From positions 1-64,000 of the forward strand of contig NZ_CP162553.1 in the NCBI RefSeq assembly GCF_040939785.1: a stretch of DNA of 64,000 bases. Reading direction: 5' to 3'. Shown one piece after another: positions 46,279 to 56,176 of the stretch; the first letter of the stretch is position 1, and every line of letters starts with the position of its first letter. A program made the translations under genes and the position numbers. The notes under the pieces are model-generated. The model did not search any database. It had not been told where the DNA came from and worked only from the letters and a program-made list of their open reading frames with translations. This stretch comes from Bradyrhizobium lupini (lineage in GTDB: Bacteria > Pseudomonadota > Alphaproteobacteria > Rhizobiales > Xanthobacteraceae).

Positions 46279-49200
46279 CTATTCCGCCGGCGCGGCCAGC
46301 GGGCGCGGTTCGGAGCGGCGGCGCAGGCGGTCGACCAGCAGGTAGATCACGGGCGTGGTGTAGAGCGTCAGGATCTGCGAGACGAACAGCCCGCCGATGA
46401 TGGTGATGCCGAGCGGACGGCGGAGTTCCGTGCCGGGCCCGGTCGCGACCACCAGCGGAATGCCGGCGAACAGCGCCGCCATCGTCGTCATTAGGATCGG
46501 CCGGAAGCGCGCCTGGCAGGCCTCGAAGATCGCCTCCGCCGACGACAGGCCGCGCTGGCGCTCGGCATCGAGCGCGAAATCAACCATCATGATGCCATTC
46601 TTCTTGACGATGCCGATCAACAGGATGATGCCAACGAAGGCGATCACGGTCAGTGGCGTGTTGGTGAGCTGCAAGGCCAGCAGCGCGCCAAGTCCCGCCG
46701 AGGGTAGCGTCGAGATGATCGTGAGCGGATGTGCGAGGCTCTCATAGAGCACGCCGAGCACGATATACATCGCCACCAGCGCGCCGAGGATCAGGAGCGG
46801 CTGGCGGCCGCTGGTCTTGGCGAAATCGCCAGCATTGCCATCAAAACTGCCGCGAATGCCCTCCGGCATATGCAGCTCCTCGACCGCGCGCTGGATGTTC
46901 TGCGTTGCGGCCTGGATCTGCACGTCCGGCAACAGGTTGAACGACACCGTGGTCGATGGGAACGACTGCGAATGATAGACCGCGAGCGCGGCGAGCCCGC
47001 GCGTCGCATGCACCACGGCCGACAGCGGCACCTGCGCGTCACCCGCGCCGGCGACATAGATGCGATCGAGGTTGGACGGGTCGACCTGGAATTTCGGGTC
47101 GATCTCCAGAACGGTCATGTACTGGTTGCGCTGGGTGTAGATGATCCCGATCTGCCGCTGCGAGAACGCGTTGTTGAGCGCGTTGTCGATATCCTGGATG
47201 CGAACGCCGAGCGCCGAGGCCTTCTGGCGGTCGATCGACAAGGTCAATTGAAGCCCGCCGGGATCGCGGTCGCTGGAGATGTCGGTGATGCCTTCGACGC
47301 TCTCCATGCGCTTGGCCACGATCGGCGCCCACTTTTGCAACAGGCCGAGGTCGGTGCTGGTCAGCGTGTACTGGTAGTCGGAATCGCTCTGCCGTCCGCC
47401 GGCGCGCACGTCCTGGGCGGCGAACATGAACAGGCGGATGCCGGGCACCGGGTATAACGCCCGCCTGAGACGGTCGATCACCACCTGGGTCGAGACGTGG
47501 TCGCGCTCCTCCGGCGGCTTCAGGCTGATGAACATGGTGCCGCGATTGGAGGTCGCGCCGCCCGGTCCGCCGCCGCTGCCGACGGTGGAGCCGATGCCGG
47601 CCACTGCCGGATCCTGCATCACGATGTCGGCGAGCCGCTGCTGCAGGCTCAGCATCGACTGGAACGAGATGTCGGCCGAGGCGCGCGTCGCCCCGATGAC
47701 GAAGCCGGAATCGTCGGTCGGGAAATAGCCCTTGGGGATCTTGATGTAGAGCGTAATTGTTAGGCCGATGGTGGCGAAGAACACCAGCAGCGTCAGCAGC
47801 GGATATTCCAGCACGGTGCGCAAGGTGCGGGTGTAGAACGCGACGATGCGCGACAGCGAGCCCTCGATGATCCGGTCGAACAGGGTCGCCGTGCCAGACG
47901 TGGTCTGGCGGATGTAATGGGCGCAGATCATCGGCGTCACCGTCAGCGACACCAGGGTCGAGACCAGGATGGCGAAGGTCAATGTCAGGGAGAACTCGCG
48001 CAGCAGCCGGCCGACGACGCCATCCATGAAGATCAGCGGCGTGAAGGCCGCGATCAGCGACAGGCTGATCGACACGACGGTGAAGCCGATCTGCCGGGCG
48101 CCGTCCAATGCCGCCTGAAGCGGCCGCATGCCGTGCTCGAGATTGCGGTACATGTTCTCGATCATGACGATGGCGTCGTCGACCACGAAGCCAACGGAGA
48201 TCGCCAGCGCCATCAGCGAAAGATTGTCGATCGAGAAGCCCGCGACCCACATGCCGGCGCAGGTTCCGGCCAGCGCCAGCGGCACCGAGATTCCGGCTGC
48301 GATCGTCGGCGTGAGCCGTCGCAGGAATACGAACACGACGACCATCACGAGAATGGCAGTCGCGAGCAAGGTCCACTGCATGTCGAGCACGCTGGCGCGG
48401 ATCGTACTGGTGCGGTCGACCAAGGTGGAGATATCGACCCCGGCCGGGATCCACTGCTTCAGCGCGGGGATCAGCGCCTTCACCCGGTCGACGGTATCGA
48501 TGACGTTGGCATCGCCCTGCTTGGTGATCTGGATCAGCACAGCCGGCTGCTTGTTGAACCAGGCGATGGAACGGGCGTTACGGACGGAGTCCTCGATGTC
48601 GGCAACATCGGAGAGCCGGACGAAATTGCCCTTCGCGCTCTTGATGACGATGTCGCGGAACTCTTTCGCCGTCCGCATCTGCTTGTTGAGCGACAGCGTC
48701 TCGCTCTGGCGCTCGCCGTTGAAGATGCCGACCGGACCGAGCGGGTTGGCGTTGATAATCGCAGTTCGCACGTCGTCGGTGGCGATGCCGGCATTGGACA
48801 GCGCGACGGGATTGAGCTGAATCCTGACCGCCGGCTGGTCGGCACCCGAGATCGTCACATTGCCCACCCCCGGCACCTGCGAGATGCGCTGCGCCAGCAC
48901 GGTGTCGGCGACGTCGTAGACCGCGCTGGCGGACAGCGTCTTCGAGGTCAGCGCCAGCACGAAGACCGGCGCGCCTGCGGTGTTCGCTTTGCGGAAGCGC
49001 GGCAGCGTCGGCAAATCGCTCGGCAGGTCGACCAGCGACGCATTGATTGCCGCCTGCACGTCGCGGGCGGCTTTGTCGACGTTGCGGCCGATGTCGAACT
49101 GGAGCTGGATGCTGGTCGTGCCGAGTGACGAAGTCGAGGTGATCTGGTTGATGCCCGCGATCTCGCTGAGCCGCCGCTCCAGCGGCGAGGCAACCGTCGC

Positions 49201-49383
49201 GGCCATGACGGACGGGTCGGCGCCAGGACGGCTGGCCGAGACGAAGATGGCGGGGAAATCGATGTTCGGAACCGAGGCAACGGGGAGGAACTCGTAAGCC
49301 ACGATACCCAGCAGGAACAACCCGATCGACAGCAGCGTGGTCGCGACCGGGCGGCGGATGAAGGGCTCCGAGATCGATGCCAT
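46279..49383 (-). CDS. RND efflux pump inner-membrane subunit (MdtC-like)
   Basis: 1034 residues. N-terminus MASISEPFIRRPVATTLLSIGLFLLGIVAYEFLPVASVPNIDFPAIFV; proton-relay Asp pair in ISVGFVVDDAIVMIENMYRNLEHG; second-half helices LLILGALVAMYIVLGVLYESLAHPLTIISTLPSAGLGALLAL and VGIILLIGIVKKNGIMMVDFALDAERQRG. The start overlaps the preceding pump gene (TGATG), so the two are coupled. Two different pump genes in tandem recall MdtB/MdtC heteromers, and MdtC usually comes second, as here. Intact. Confidence 0.94.
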   Translation of the reverse strand: MASISEPFIRRPVATTLLSIGLFLLGIVAYEFLPVASVPNIDFPAIFVSASRPGADPSVMAATVASPLERRLSEIAGINQITSTSSLGTTSIQLQFDIGRNVDKAARDVQAAINASLVDLPSDLPTLPRFRKANTAGAPVFVLALTSKTLSASAVYDVADTVLAQRISQVPGVGNVTISGADQPAVRIQLNPVALSNAGIATDDVRTAIINANPLGPVGIFNGERQSETLSLNKQMRTAKEFRDIVIKSAKGNFVRLSDVADIEDSVRNARSIAWFNKQPAVLIQITKQGDANVIDTVDRVKALIPALKQWIPAGVDISTLVDRTSTIRASVLDMQWTLLATAILVMVVVFVFLRRLTPTIAAGISVPLALAGTCAGMWVAGFSIDNLSLMALAISVGFVVDDAIVMIENMYRNLEHGMRPLQAALDGARQIGFTVVSISLSLIAAFTPLIFMDGVVGRLLREFSLTLTFAILVSTLVSLTVTPMICAHYIRQTTSGTATLFDRIIEGSLSRIVAFYTRTLRTVLEYPLLTLLVFFATIGLTITLYIKIPKGYFPTDDSGFVIGATRASADISFQSMLSLQQRLADIVMQDPAVAGIGSTVGSGGGPGGATSNRGTMFISLKPPEERDHVSTQVVIDRLRRALYPVPGIRLFMFAAQDVRAGGRQSDSDYQYTLTSTDLGLLQKWAPIVAKRMESVEGITDISSDRDPGGLQLTLSIDRQKASALGVRIQDIDNALNNAFSQRQIGIIYTQRNQYMTVLEIDPKFQVDPSNLDRIYVAGAGDAQVPLSAVVHATRGLAALAVYHSQSFPSTTVSFNLLPDVQIQAATQNIQRAVEELHMPEGIRGSFDGNAGDFAKTSGRQPLLILGALVAMYIVLGVLYESLAHPLTIISTLPSAGLGALLALQLTNTPLTVIAFVGIILLIGIVKKNGIMMVDFALDAERQRGLSSAEAIFEACQARFRPILMTTMAALFAGIPLVVATGPGTELRRPLGITIIGGLFVSQILTLYTTPVIYLLVDRLRRRSEPRPLAAPAE

Positions 49384-52300
49384 CACTGCATCCCCTCGGT
49401 CGCGCCCGCGACGGGCGGACCGCCGGATTCGGCCGGCGGCAGCGCCTGCTCGAGGCGGCGGTTGATGCGGTCGAGGGCGAGATAGATCACCGGCGTGGTG
49501 TAGAGTGTGAGCAATTGGCTGAGCAGCAGGCCGCCGATGATGGAGATGCCGAGTGGGAAGCGCAGCTCGGCGCCGGTGCCACTCTCGATCGCCAGCGGCA
49601 GCGCACCGAACAGGGCGGCCAGCGTCGTCATCATGATCGGACGGAAGCGCAGCAGACAAGCCTGTACGATCGCCTCGTTCGGCGACATCCCCTGCCCGCG
49701 CTCGGCCTCGAGCGCGAAGTCGATCATCATGATCGCGTTCTTCTTGACGATGCCCATCAACAGGATGATGCCGATCAGCCCGATCACCGAGAGATCCTGC
49801 CCGCACAGCATCAGCGCCAGGATCGCGCCGACGCCGGCGGACGGCAGCGTCGAGAGGATCGTGATCGGATGGATGTAGCTCTCGTAGAGCACGCCGAGCA
49901 CGATATAGATCGTGATCACCGCGGCCAGCAGCAGCCAGGGCTGGCCGGCGAGTGCCTTGGCGAATTCGGCGGCGTCGCCGGCATAGACGCCGACGATGCT
50001 GTTGGGCATCTCGATCCGGGTCTCGATGGTCTTCACGGCCTCGACGGCATCGCCAAGCGCCGCGCCCGGCGCGAGGTTGAAGCTGAGCGAGATCGACGGG
50101 AATTGCGCCTGGTGCGAAATCGCGAGCGGCGCGGTGGTGCGCGTCAGCGTCGCCACGGCGGAGAGCGGCACCTGCGCGTTGGGCGCACCGGCGGTCGCGC
50201 TCGCCGCGCCCGGCAGATAAAGCTTCGACAGGATCGAGGGATCGCGCTGGTACATCGGCAGCGCTTCCAGCACCACGCGGTACTGGTTGGCCTGGCCGTA
50301 GATGGTCGAGATCTGGCGCTGCGCGAAGGCGTCGTTGAGCGTGTCGGTGATGCCCTGGAGGCTGACGCCGAGCTGGCCGGCGCGGGTGCGGTCGACCGTG
50401 AGCTGCGCCCGCAGACCGCCTTCCTGCGCTTCCGAGGAGACGTCGCGGAACAGCGGATCGCGCCGCATTTCGGCAACCAGCTTGCGCGCCCATTCCGACA
50501 CCAAAGCGGCGTCGGTGCCGGTCAGCGTGTACTGGTATTGCGAACGGCTCGACTGGGTCGAGATCTGCACGTCCTGCACCGGCTGGAAATAGACGGTCAT
50601 GCCGGGGATGGCGGCCACCCGCCCCTTCAGGCGGGTGATCACGACGCTGACATCGTCGCGCCGCTCGCCGCGAGGTTTCAGCGTCATGACAAGACGGCCG
50701 ACATTGGTGGTCGGATTGACCGAGCCTGCACCGATCACCGAGACCACGCCGGTCACATCGGGGTCGGCCTTGATGGCGTCGGCCGCCTCGGCCTGCCGCT
50801 TCTGCATCTCCGCAAACGAGACGTCGGGACCGGCTTCGGTCACCGCCGTGATCGAGGCGGTGTCCTGCAGCGGCAGGAAGCCCTTTGGCGCGACGACATA
50901 GAGCGCCAGGGTCGCGATCAGCGTGGCGAAAGTCACGACCAGTGTCGCGCGCTGGCGCTCCAGCACCCAGAGCAGCGTGCGGTGATAGAACCCGACGGTG
51001 CGGTCGATGAAGCGGCTGACCGCGGCAAGACCCGGCACTGCCAGCTCTTCATGGGCATGCTTCAGCAGGCGCGAGCACATCATCGGCGTCAGCGTCAGCG
51101 ACACCACGGCGGAGGTCACGACCGCGATCGTCAGGGTCAGCGCGAATTCGCGGAACATGCGGCCCACAAGGCCCGACATGAACAACAGCGGGATGAACAC
51201 CGCAATCAGCGATACCGTCAGCGAAATCACGGTGAAGCCGATCTCGCTGGCGCCCTTCAGCGAGGCCTCCATCGCGCTGTCGCCGTTTTCCATGTGGCGG
51301 ACGATGTTCTCGATCATCACGATGGCGTCGTCCACGACGAAGCCGGTGCCGATGGTGAGCGCCATCAGCGACAGATTGTCGAGGCTGAAGCCGGCAAAAT
51401 ACATGATGCCGAAGCTCGTGATCAGCGACAGCGGCAGCGCCACGCCGGCGATCAGCGTGGCGCGTAGCGAACGCAGGAACAGCAGCACCACCAGCGTCAC
51501 CAGCACGACGCTGAGGATCAGCGTGAACTGCACGTCGCGCACCGAGGCACGGATGGTGACGGTGCGGTCGGAGACGATGGTGAGGTTCACGCCGGCCGGA
51601 ATAGCGCGCTGGACCTTTGGGATTTCCGCCCGGATCTGGCTGACGACGTCGATCACATTGGCGCCGGGCTGACGCTGGATGTCGATGATGACGGCGGGCG
51701 AGCCCTGGTACCAGCCGCCGGTGCGGTCGTTCTCGAGCCCATCGACGATCTGGGCGACGTCGGCGATCGTGACCGGCGAGCCGTTGCGGTAGGCGATGAT
51801 GACAGGCTTGTAGGCGTCGGCGGCGGCGATCTGGTCGTTGGCGGCGATGATGTAGGATTGCTGCGCGCCGTCGAGCGAGCCTTTCGGCCCGGAGACGTTG
51901 GCACTGGCGATCGCGGTGCGCAGGTCTTCCATGGCTATGCCATAGGCGGCGAGCCGCGCGAGATCCGCCTGGATGCGGACGGCTGGCTTCAGTCCGCCGA
52001 GCACAGAGACGCGCCCGACGCCGGAAATCTGGCTCAGCCGCTGCGCCAGAAGCGTATCGGCGATGTCGCTCATCGCCCGCAACGAGATTGTGTCGGAGCG
52101 CAGCGCCAACGTCATCACCGGCGCATCGGCCGGGTTCACCTTGGCGTAGGTCGGCGGATAAGGCAGCGTCTTGGGCAGCACGCCGGCCGCCGCGTTGATC
52201 GCAGCCTGGACGTCCTGGGTGGCACCGTCGATGTCGCGGGTGAGATCGAACTGCAGCGAGATCTGGCTGACGCCGAACGAGCTCGTCGAGTTCATCGCCG

Positions 52301-52532
52301 ACAGCGACGGGATCTGGCCGAGCTGCCGCTCCAAGGGCGCGGTGATCAGCGAGGCGATCACGTCGGGGCTCGCGCCGGGCAATTGCGTCGTCACCTGCAC
52401 GGTCGGGAAATCGACCTGCGGCAGCGCGGACACCGGCAGCGCGAAATAGCCGAGCAGCCCGCCAATCAGAAGCGCGATGCCGAGCAATGAGGTCGCGATC
52501 GGACGGCGGATGAAGGGTTCGGAGACGCCCAT
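49383..52532 (-). CDS. RND efflux pump inner-membrane subunit (MdtB-like)
   Basis: 1049 residues. MGVSEPFIRRPIATSLLGIALLIGGLLGYFALPVSALPQVDFPTVQV opens it, with the conserved TQLPGASPDVIASLITAPLERQLGQI. Asp pair in IGTGFVVDDAIVMIENIVRHMENGDSAMEA; later LLAAVITIYIVLGVLYESYIHPITILSTLPSAGVGAIL and IGIILLMGIVKKNAIMMIDFALEAERGQG. It follows the membrane-fusion gene after 36 bases and overlaps the second pump gene. The tandem arrangement resembles mdtABC. Exported compounds unknown. Confidence 0.94.
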   Translation of the reverse strand: MGVSEPFIRRPIATSLLGIALLIGGLLGYFALPVSALPQVDFPTVQVTTQLPGASPDVIASLITAPLERQLGQIPSLSAMNSTSSFGVSQISLQFDLTRDIDGATQDVQAAINAAAGVLPKTLPYPPTYAKVNPADAPVMTLALRSDTISLRAMSDIADTLLAQRLSQISGVGRVSVLGGLKPAVRIQADLARLAAYGIAMEDLRTAIASANVSGPKGSLDGAQQSYIIAANDQIAAADAYKPVIIAYRNGSPVTIADVAQIVDGLENDRTGGWYQGSPAVIIDIQRQPGANVIDVVSQIRAEIPKVQRAIPAGVNLTIVSDRTVTIRASVRDVQFTLILSVVLVTLVVLLFLRSLRATLIAGVALPLSLITSFGIMYFAGFSLDNLSLMALTIGTGFVVDDAIVMIENIVRHMENGDSAMEASLKGASEIGFTVISLTVSLIAVFIPLLFMSGLVGRMFREFALTLTIAVVTSAVVSLTLTPMMCSRLLKHAHEELAVPGLAAVSRFIDRTVGFYHRTLLWVLERQRATLVVTFATLIATLALYVVAPKGFLPLQDTASITAVTEAGPDVSFAEMQKRQAEAADAIKADPDVTGVVSVIGAGSVNPTTNVGRLVMTLKPRGERRDDVSVVITRLKGRVAAIPGMTVYFQPVQDVQISTQSSRSQYQYTLTGTDAALVSEWARKLVAEMRRDPLFRDVSSEAQEGGLRAQLTVDRTRAGQLGVSLQGITDTLNDAFAQRQISTIYGQANQYRVVLEALPMYQRDPSILSKLYLPGAASATAGAPNAQVPLSAVATLTRTTAPLAISHQAQFPSISLSFNLAPGAALGDAVEAVKTIETRIEMPNSIVGVYAGDAAEFAKALAGQPWLLLAAVITIYIVLGVLYESYIHPITILSTLPSAGVGAILALMLCGQDLSVIGLIGIILLMGIVKKNAIMMIDFALEAERGQGMSPNEAIVQACLLRFRPIMMTTLAALFGALPLAIESGTGAELRFPLGISIIGGLLLSQLLTLYTTPVIYLALDRINRRLEQALPPAESGGPPVAGATEGMQ

Positions 52533-52568
52533 GGGATGCGCCTGCCGCTCAGGCGGCTGTTGTCGGGA

Positions 52569-53978
52569 TCATGGCTGCTTGGCTCCACTTCCCGATGCAC
52601 CCGGACTTGACGGAGGCCCTGGTGCCGGTCCGGTCTGGCCCTTCTGGTCGCCTTCGCTGCTCTTGCGCTTGGCGCGGAACTCGCCGTCCTTGTCTTGTCC
52701 GTCCTTCTGGCCGTCTTTTGCGCCGTCCTTCTTCTGACCATCCGGCCCGCGCGAGCGCTTGCGCGGCGCGAGATCGGCCGACGGGGTCTGATCGTCGCGC
52801 CCGATGACCACCTTGGAGCCGTCGGACAGATTGGCAAAGCCCGTCGTGACGACCTTGTCGGTCGCCGACAGGCCGCTGGCGATGACGGCGTCATGCTCGT
52901 TCTGCTGCGTCACCGTCACCGGCTTGGCCGAGACGATGTTATCCTCGCCGATGACATAGCTGAAGGTGCCGATCGGTCCGCGCTGCACGGCAGAGGTCGG
53001 TACCACCAGCGCCTGCGTCAAGGTCTCGACCTTGAGGCGGACATTGACGAACTGGCCGGGCCAGAGCTGGTAATTGGCGTTGGGAAATTCGGCCTTGAGC
53101 CTGAGCGTTCCCGTGGTCTGGTCGACCTGGTTGTCGATGCCGGTGAGCTTGCCGGTGTCGATCACGGTGAGGCCGTCATTGCCGAACACGTCGACCGCGA
53201 GCGTGCCCTTCGATGCCGCGGCGTTGACGCGCATGATCTGCTGCTGCGGCAGGCTGAACCACACCGCCATCGGCTGCAATTGCGTGATCACCACGAGACC
53301 CGTGGTGTCCGAGGCATGGATGATGTTGCCTTGATCGACCTGGCGCAGGCCGGCGCGGCCCGAGATCGGCGCCACGATCTTGGTGTAGCTCAGCGTCGCC
53401 GCTGCATTGTCGATCGCGGCCTGGTCGGCCTTGACCAACGCCTCGGTCTGCGCGACCAGCGCGCGTTGGGTGTCGGCCTGCTGCTTGGATCCGGCATTGG
53501 AAGCAGCTAACTGCTCGTAGCGCGTAAGGTCGATACGCTGGTTGGCGAGCTGGGCCTGGTCCTGCGCCTTCTTGGCGACGGCCTGATCGTACGTCGCCTG
53601 GTAGAGCGCCGGGTCGATCTCGCCGACCACGTCGCCTTTCTTGACGTCCTGTCCCTCGGTGAAATTGACCGCGATCAGCTTGCCGTCGACCTGCGAGCGG
53701 ACGGTCACGGTGTTGAGTGCGCGGATCGCGCCGACGCCGTCGAGGTAGACGGGAACGTCCTGGATGCGGGGCGTCGCCGCCAGCACCGGCACCGGCAGAT
53801 CCGGCCGCTGATTGCGGCCGTTCGCCTGCTGCGGCTGCTGGTGCCAGATGGTCCAGCCGTAGTAGCCGAGCCCGCCGAGGATCGCCAGCGTGATCAGGGT
53901 CATGACGAAGCCGCGCCCGCGCGACTTCTTTGCCGTTCCCTCCTTCGCGCCTTGCTTCGTATCCGGCTTAAAGAGCAT
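52569..53978 (-). CDS. RND pump membrane-fusion protein (MdtA-like)
   Basis: 469 residues from MLFKPDTKQGAKEG. N-terminal membrane anchor (FVMTLITLAILGGLGYYGWTIW), then biotinyl-lipoyl and alpha-hairpin domains (VPVYLDGVGAIRALNTVTVRSQVDGKLIAVNFTEGQDVKKGDVVGEIDPALYQATYDQAVAKKAQDQAQLANQRIDLTRYEQL) and the beta-barrel (VDQGNIIHASDTTGLVVITQLQPMAVWFSLPQQQIM). An unusual tail of about 65 residues is rich in Lys, Asp, Gly and Gln (KKDGAKDGQKDGQDKDGE). Its start overlaps the nodT stop by 11 bases, an operon order OMP-MFP-pump-pump. Confidence 0.93.
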   Translation of the reverse strand: MLFKPDTKQGAKEGTAKKSRGRGFVMTLITLAILGGLGYYGWTIWHQQPQQANGRNQRPDLPVPVLAATPRIQDVPVYLDGVGAIRALNTVTVRSQVDGKLIAVNFTEGQDVKKGDVVGEIDPALYQATYDQAVAKKAQDQAQLANQRIDLTRYEQLAASNAGSKQQADTQRALVAQTEALVKADQAAIDNAAATLSYTKIVAPISGRAGLRQVDQGNIIHASDTTGLVVITQLQPMAVWFSLPQQQIMRVNAAASKGTLAVDVFGNDGLTVIDTGKLTGIDNQVDQTTGTLRLKAEFPNANYQLWPGQFVNVRLKVETLTQALVVPTSAVQRGPIGTFSYVIGEDNIVSAKPVTVTQQNEHDAVIASGLSATDKVVTTGFANLSDGSKVVIGRDDQTPSADLAPRKRSRGPDGQKKDGAKDGQKDGQDKDGEFRAKRKSSEGDQKGQTGPAPGPPSSPGASGSGAKQP

Positions 53979-55452
53979 TGACCGGTTTCTCCATCCTCGG
54001 CTCCCAGCCGCCGCCGAGCGCCTGATACAGGCTGACGATAGCAAGAAGGCGGGCAAGTTGCGCCTGTGACAGCGCGTCTTCCGCCTGGAACAGGGTCAGT
54101 TGCGTATTGAGCACGGTGACGATATCGGCGGTACCGGCGCGCAATTGCTGCTCGGAGAGATCGAATGCGCGGCGGGAGGCGTTGAGGACGTCACGCTGCA
54201 ATTGCAGCCTGATCGTGGTCTGCTTGATCGAGAACAGCGCGTTGTCGACGTCGGCAAAGGACTGGATGATGGTCTTGCGGTAGGTCTGGAGCAATTCGTC
54301 CTGCCGCGCCTTGGCAAACTCGAAATTGCCGAGGATCTTGCCGCCGTCGAAGATCGGCTGCGTCGCGCTGCCGACGAGCTGGAAGAATGCCGCATGCGGC
54401 TGGAACAGCGAGACCAGGGCCGAGCTCTGATAGCCGCCATTGCCGGTGAGCTGGATGGTCGGAAAGAATTGCGCGCGGGCATTGCCGACGTTCGCTGTCG
54501 CGGAGGCGAGCTGGGCCTCCTGCCGGCGAATGTCGGGCCGCTGCGTCAGGAGCTCCGACGGCAGTCCCGGCGTCACGCGCGGAATCGCGATCCGGTTCAG
54601 CGAGCCGCCGAGCACGCGCACGCTCTCCGGCGGCCGCGACACCAGGACTGCAAGCGCATTGACGTTCTGGTCGAGCGTCTGGCGCAGCGGCGGCACCAGT
54701 GCCTTCTGGTTTGCGAGCACGCTCTCCTGCTGGGCGACGTCGAGGTCGGTGCCGGTGCCGGCCTTGCGCCGTTCCCTGACGGCATCGAGGATGCGTTGCG
54801 CGCTCGCGATGTTGCGCTGTGAGGTCCTGATGCGATCCTGCGAGGCCAGCACCTGGAAATAGGCGTTAGCGACGCCTGCAAGCGTGGTCAGCGCAACGAC
54901 GTCGCGATCGAAGCGGTTGGCATTTGCCGTCTCTTCCGCCGTTTGCAGGGCGTCGCGATTTTGGCCCCAGAAATCGAGCTGGTAGCTCGCGCTCAGCGAA
55001 GCCTGGTAGTTGACGACCTCACGGCCGCCATTGGTTAGCCCCGAGGCGGAGGAACCGGAGGTGCGCGAATAGGCCTCCTGCCCGGTGCCGGACAGGCTCG
55101 GCAGCAGCGCCGCACCCGCCTGCCGCGCCTGAGCGTCGGCCTCGACGATGCGCGAAACGGCGGCGGCGATGTCGAGGTTGACGGTGTGCGCCTCTTCCAT
55201 CAGCTGTGTCAGCTCCGCGGAGCGGAAGCTGCGCCACCAATCCAGCGACGGCGGCGCATCGGCCTTCCCGGCATATTTGTATTGCGTGGGAACGTCGAGC
55301 GCGGGATCAGGAAGATCCTGCGTCAGCACGCAGGCGCCCGAACCGGCGGCGAGGCAAGCGACCGCAAGCCAGCGCGCCGCACGTCGCGTCCGGGACGTCG
55401 CGCCTGGTGACCGCCGCACGGCGATCGCCGGAACACGTTGTGTCACATCCAC
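53968..55452 (-). CDS. NodT/OprM-family outer-membrane efflux lipoprotein
   Basis: 494 residues. A lipobox AAGSGAC marks Cys about residue 41 as the acylation site after an unusually Arg-rich N-terminus. TolC-fold helices follow: PPSLDWWRSFRSAELTQLMEEAHTVNLDIAAAVSRIVEADAQARQAGAALLPSLSGTG; PGLPSELLTQRPDIRRQEAQLASATANVGNARAQFFPTIQLTGNGGYQ, a diagnostic OprM stretch; and ADIVTVLNTQLTLFQAEDALSQAQLARLLAIVSLYQALGGGW. First gene of the four-gene efflux operon. The start is a GTG at 55452 or 55446, both close to a GGGGG site. Confidence 0.92.
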   Translation of the reverse strand: MDVTQRVPAIAVRRSPGATSRTRRAARWLAVACLAAGSGACVLTQDLPDPALDVPTQYKYAGKADAPPSLDWWRSFRSAELTQLMEEAHTVNLDIAAAVSRIVEADAQARQAGAALLPSLSGTGQEAYSRTSGSSASGLTNGGREVVNYQASLSASYQLDFWGQNRDALQTAEETANANRFDRDVVALTTLAGVANAYFQVLASQDRIRTSQRNIASAQRILDAVRERRKAGTGTDLDVAQQESVLANQKALVPPLRQTLDQNVNALAVLVSRPPESVRVLGGSLNRIAIPRVTPGLPSELLTQRPDIRRQEAQLASATANVGNARAQFFPTIQLTGNGGYQSSALVSLFQPHAAFFQLVGSATQPIFDGGKILGNFEFAKARQDELLQTYRKTIIQSFADVDNALFSIKQTTIRLQLQRDVLNASRRAFDLSEQQLRAGTADIVTVLNTQLTLFQAEDALSQAQLARLLAIVSLYQALGGGWEPRMEKPVNAL

Positions 55453-56176
55453 CCCCCGCCGGGCAGATCGAACCGCCGCCGCGCGGCCGGATTAGCCGAT
55501 TCGCAGCGCGGTCGTCGGGGGGCTTTGGACAACTCGTTCACAAGTGATGCTTTCAGCGAAATTGTGCGCCTCATACTAGCCGGACGCGGAACCGCGGGAC
55601 AGTCCCGCAGTTGCGAGGTGCCCCCCAAAGCGCGACGATCTTAGAGCTGAGAAAATACAAAAGGGTGCTGTCCTGCAGGTGTTTCTTGAATTTCAGGGTC
55701 GTTCCTGAGTGCGTTCGAGCTTACCAAGATTTCATGTGATACTGCCGCCACACCGACGCCAACCCCCTCCAATCCGCCTGCACCGCTCGCGATGCGGCTT
55801 CAGTCCGGCCGCGAAACCGGGCCTGGCCACTTTCGCGAGGTTGTCCATTATCGCAAAACGAATAAGCGTTCGTCGTGCCGATATCTTGACCGCCTCCCGC
55901 GTACTATCCGCACTCTTCGACGGCGACGGCTGACATCCAATGGAGGGTGCGCTGGCGACGACCCTTATCTTCCATGTTTTGGCAGAAGCCGGCCACATCC
56001 TCCTACCGATATCCCGCGGCGTAGCACAGCAGCAGCGGCGATCTCTCCTTCCAAATTTTCACTGCTTACGGGGATTTTCGCGGGTTTCGCCGCAGCGCAA
56101 AAGCCTTCCCCTTTGGCATTTCAAGCACTAGGTTCTGGCCAACCTAATCAACCCCTTGCCAGTGATTTCCCCTGAC
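55453..56176. other. 724-base divergent intergenic region, no gene called
   Basis: Lies between the efflux operon (leftward) and cysteine synthase (rightward), so both promoters should be here. Composition is slightly richer in A+T than the genes. Several short frames exist on both strands but none has a ribosome site, membrane segment or recognisable motif. No TetR-type regulator gene is found despite the efflux operon. Confidence 0.5.

Noticed and set aside
46279..50493. 1404-codon frame reading through the first pump gene's upstream neighbour
   Set aside because: Only the part after 49383 matches an RND pump; the longer start lies inside the other pump gene in the wrong frame.
49377..51467. 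696-codon open frame on + strand inside the pump genes
   Set aside because: Antisense to MdtB-like gene; Arg/His/Asp-rich composition typical of shadow frames.
55732..55998. Possible TetR fragment upstream of the efflux operon
   Set aside because: Short frame without HTH signature or ribosome site; similarity not convincing.
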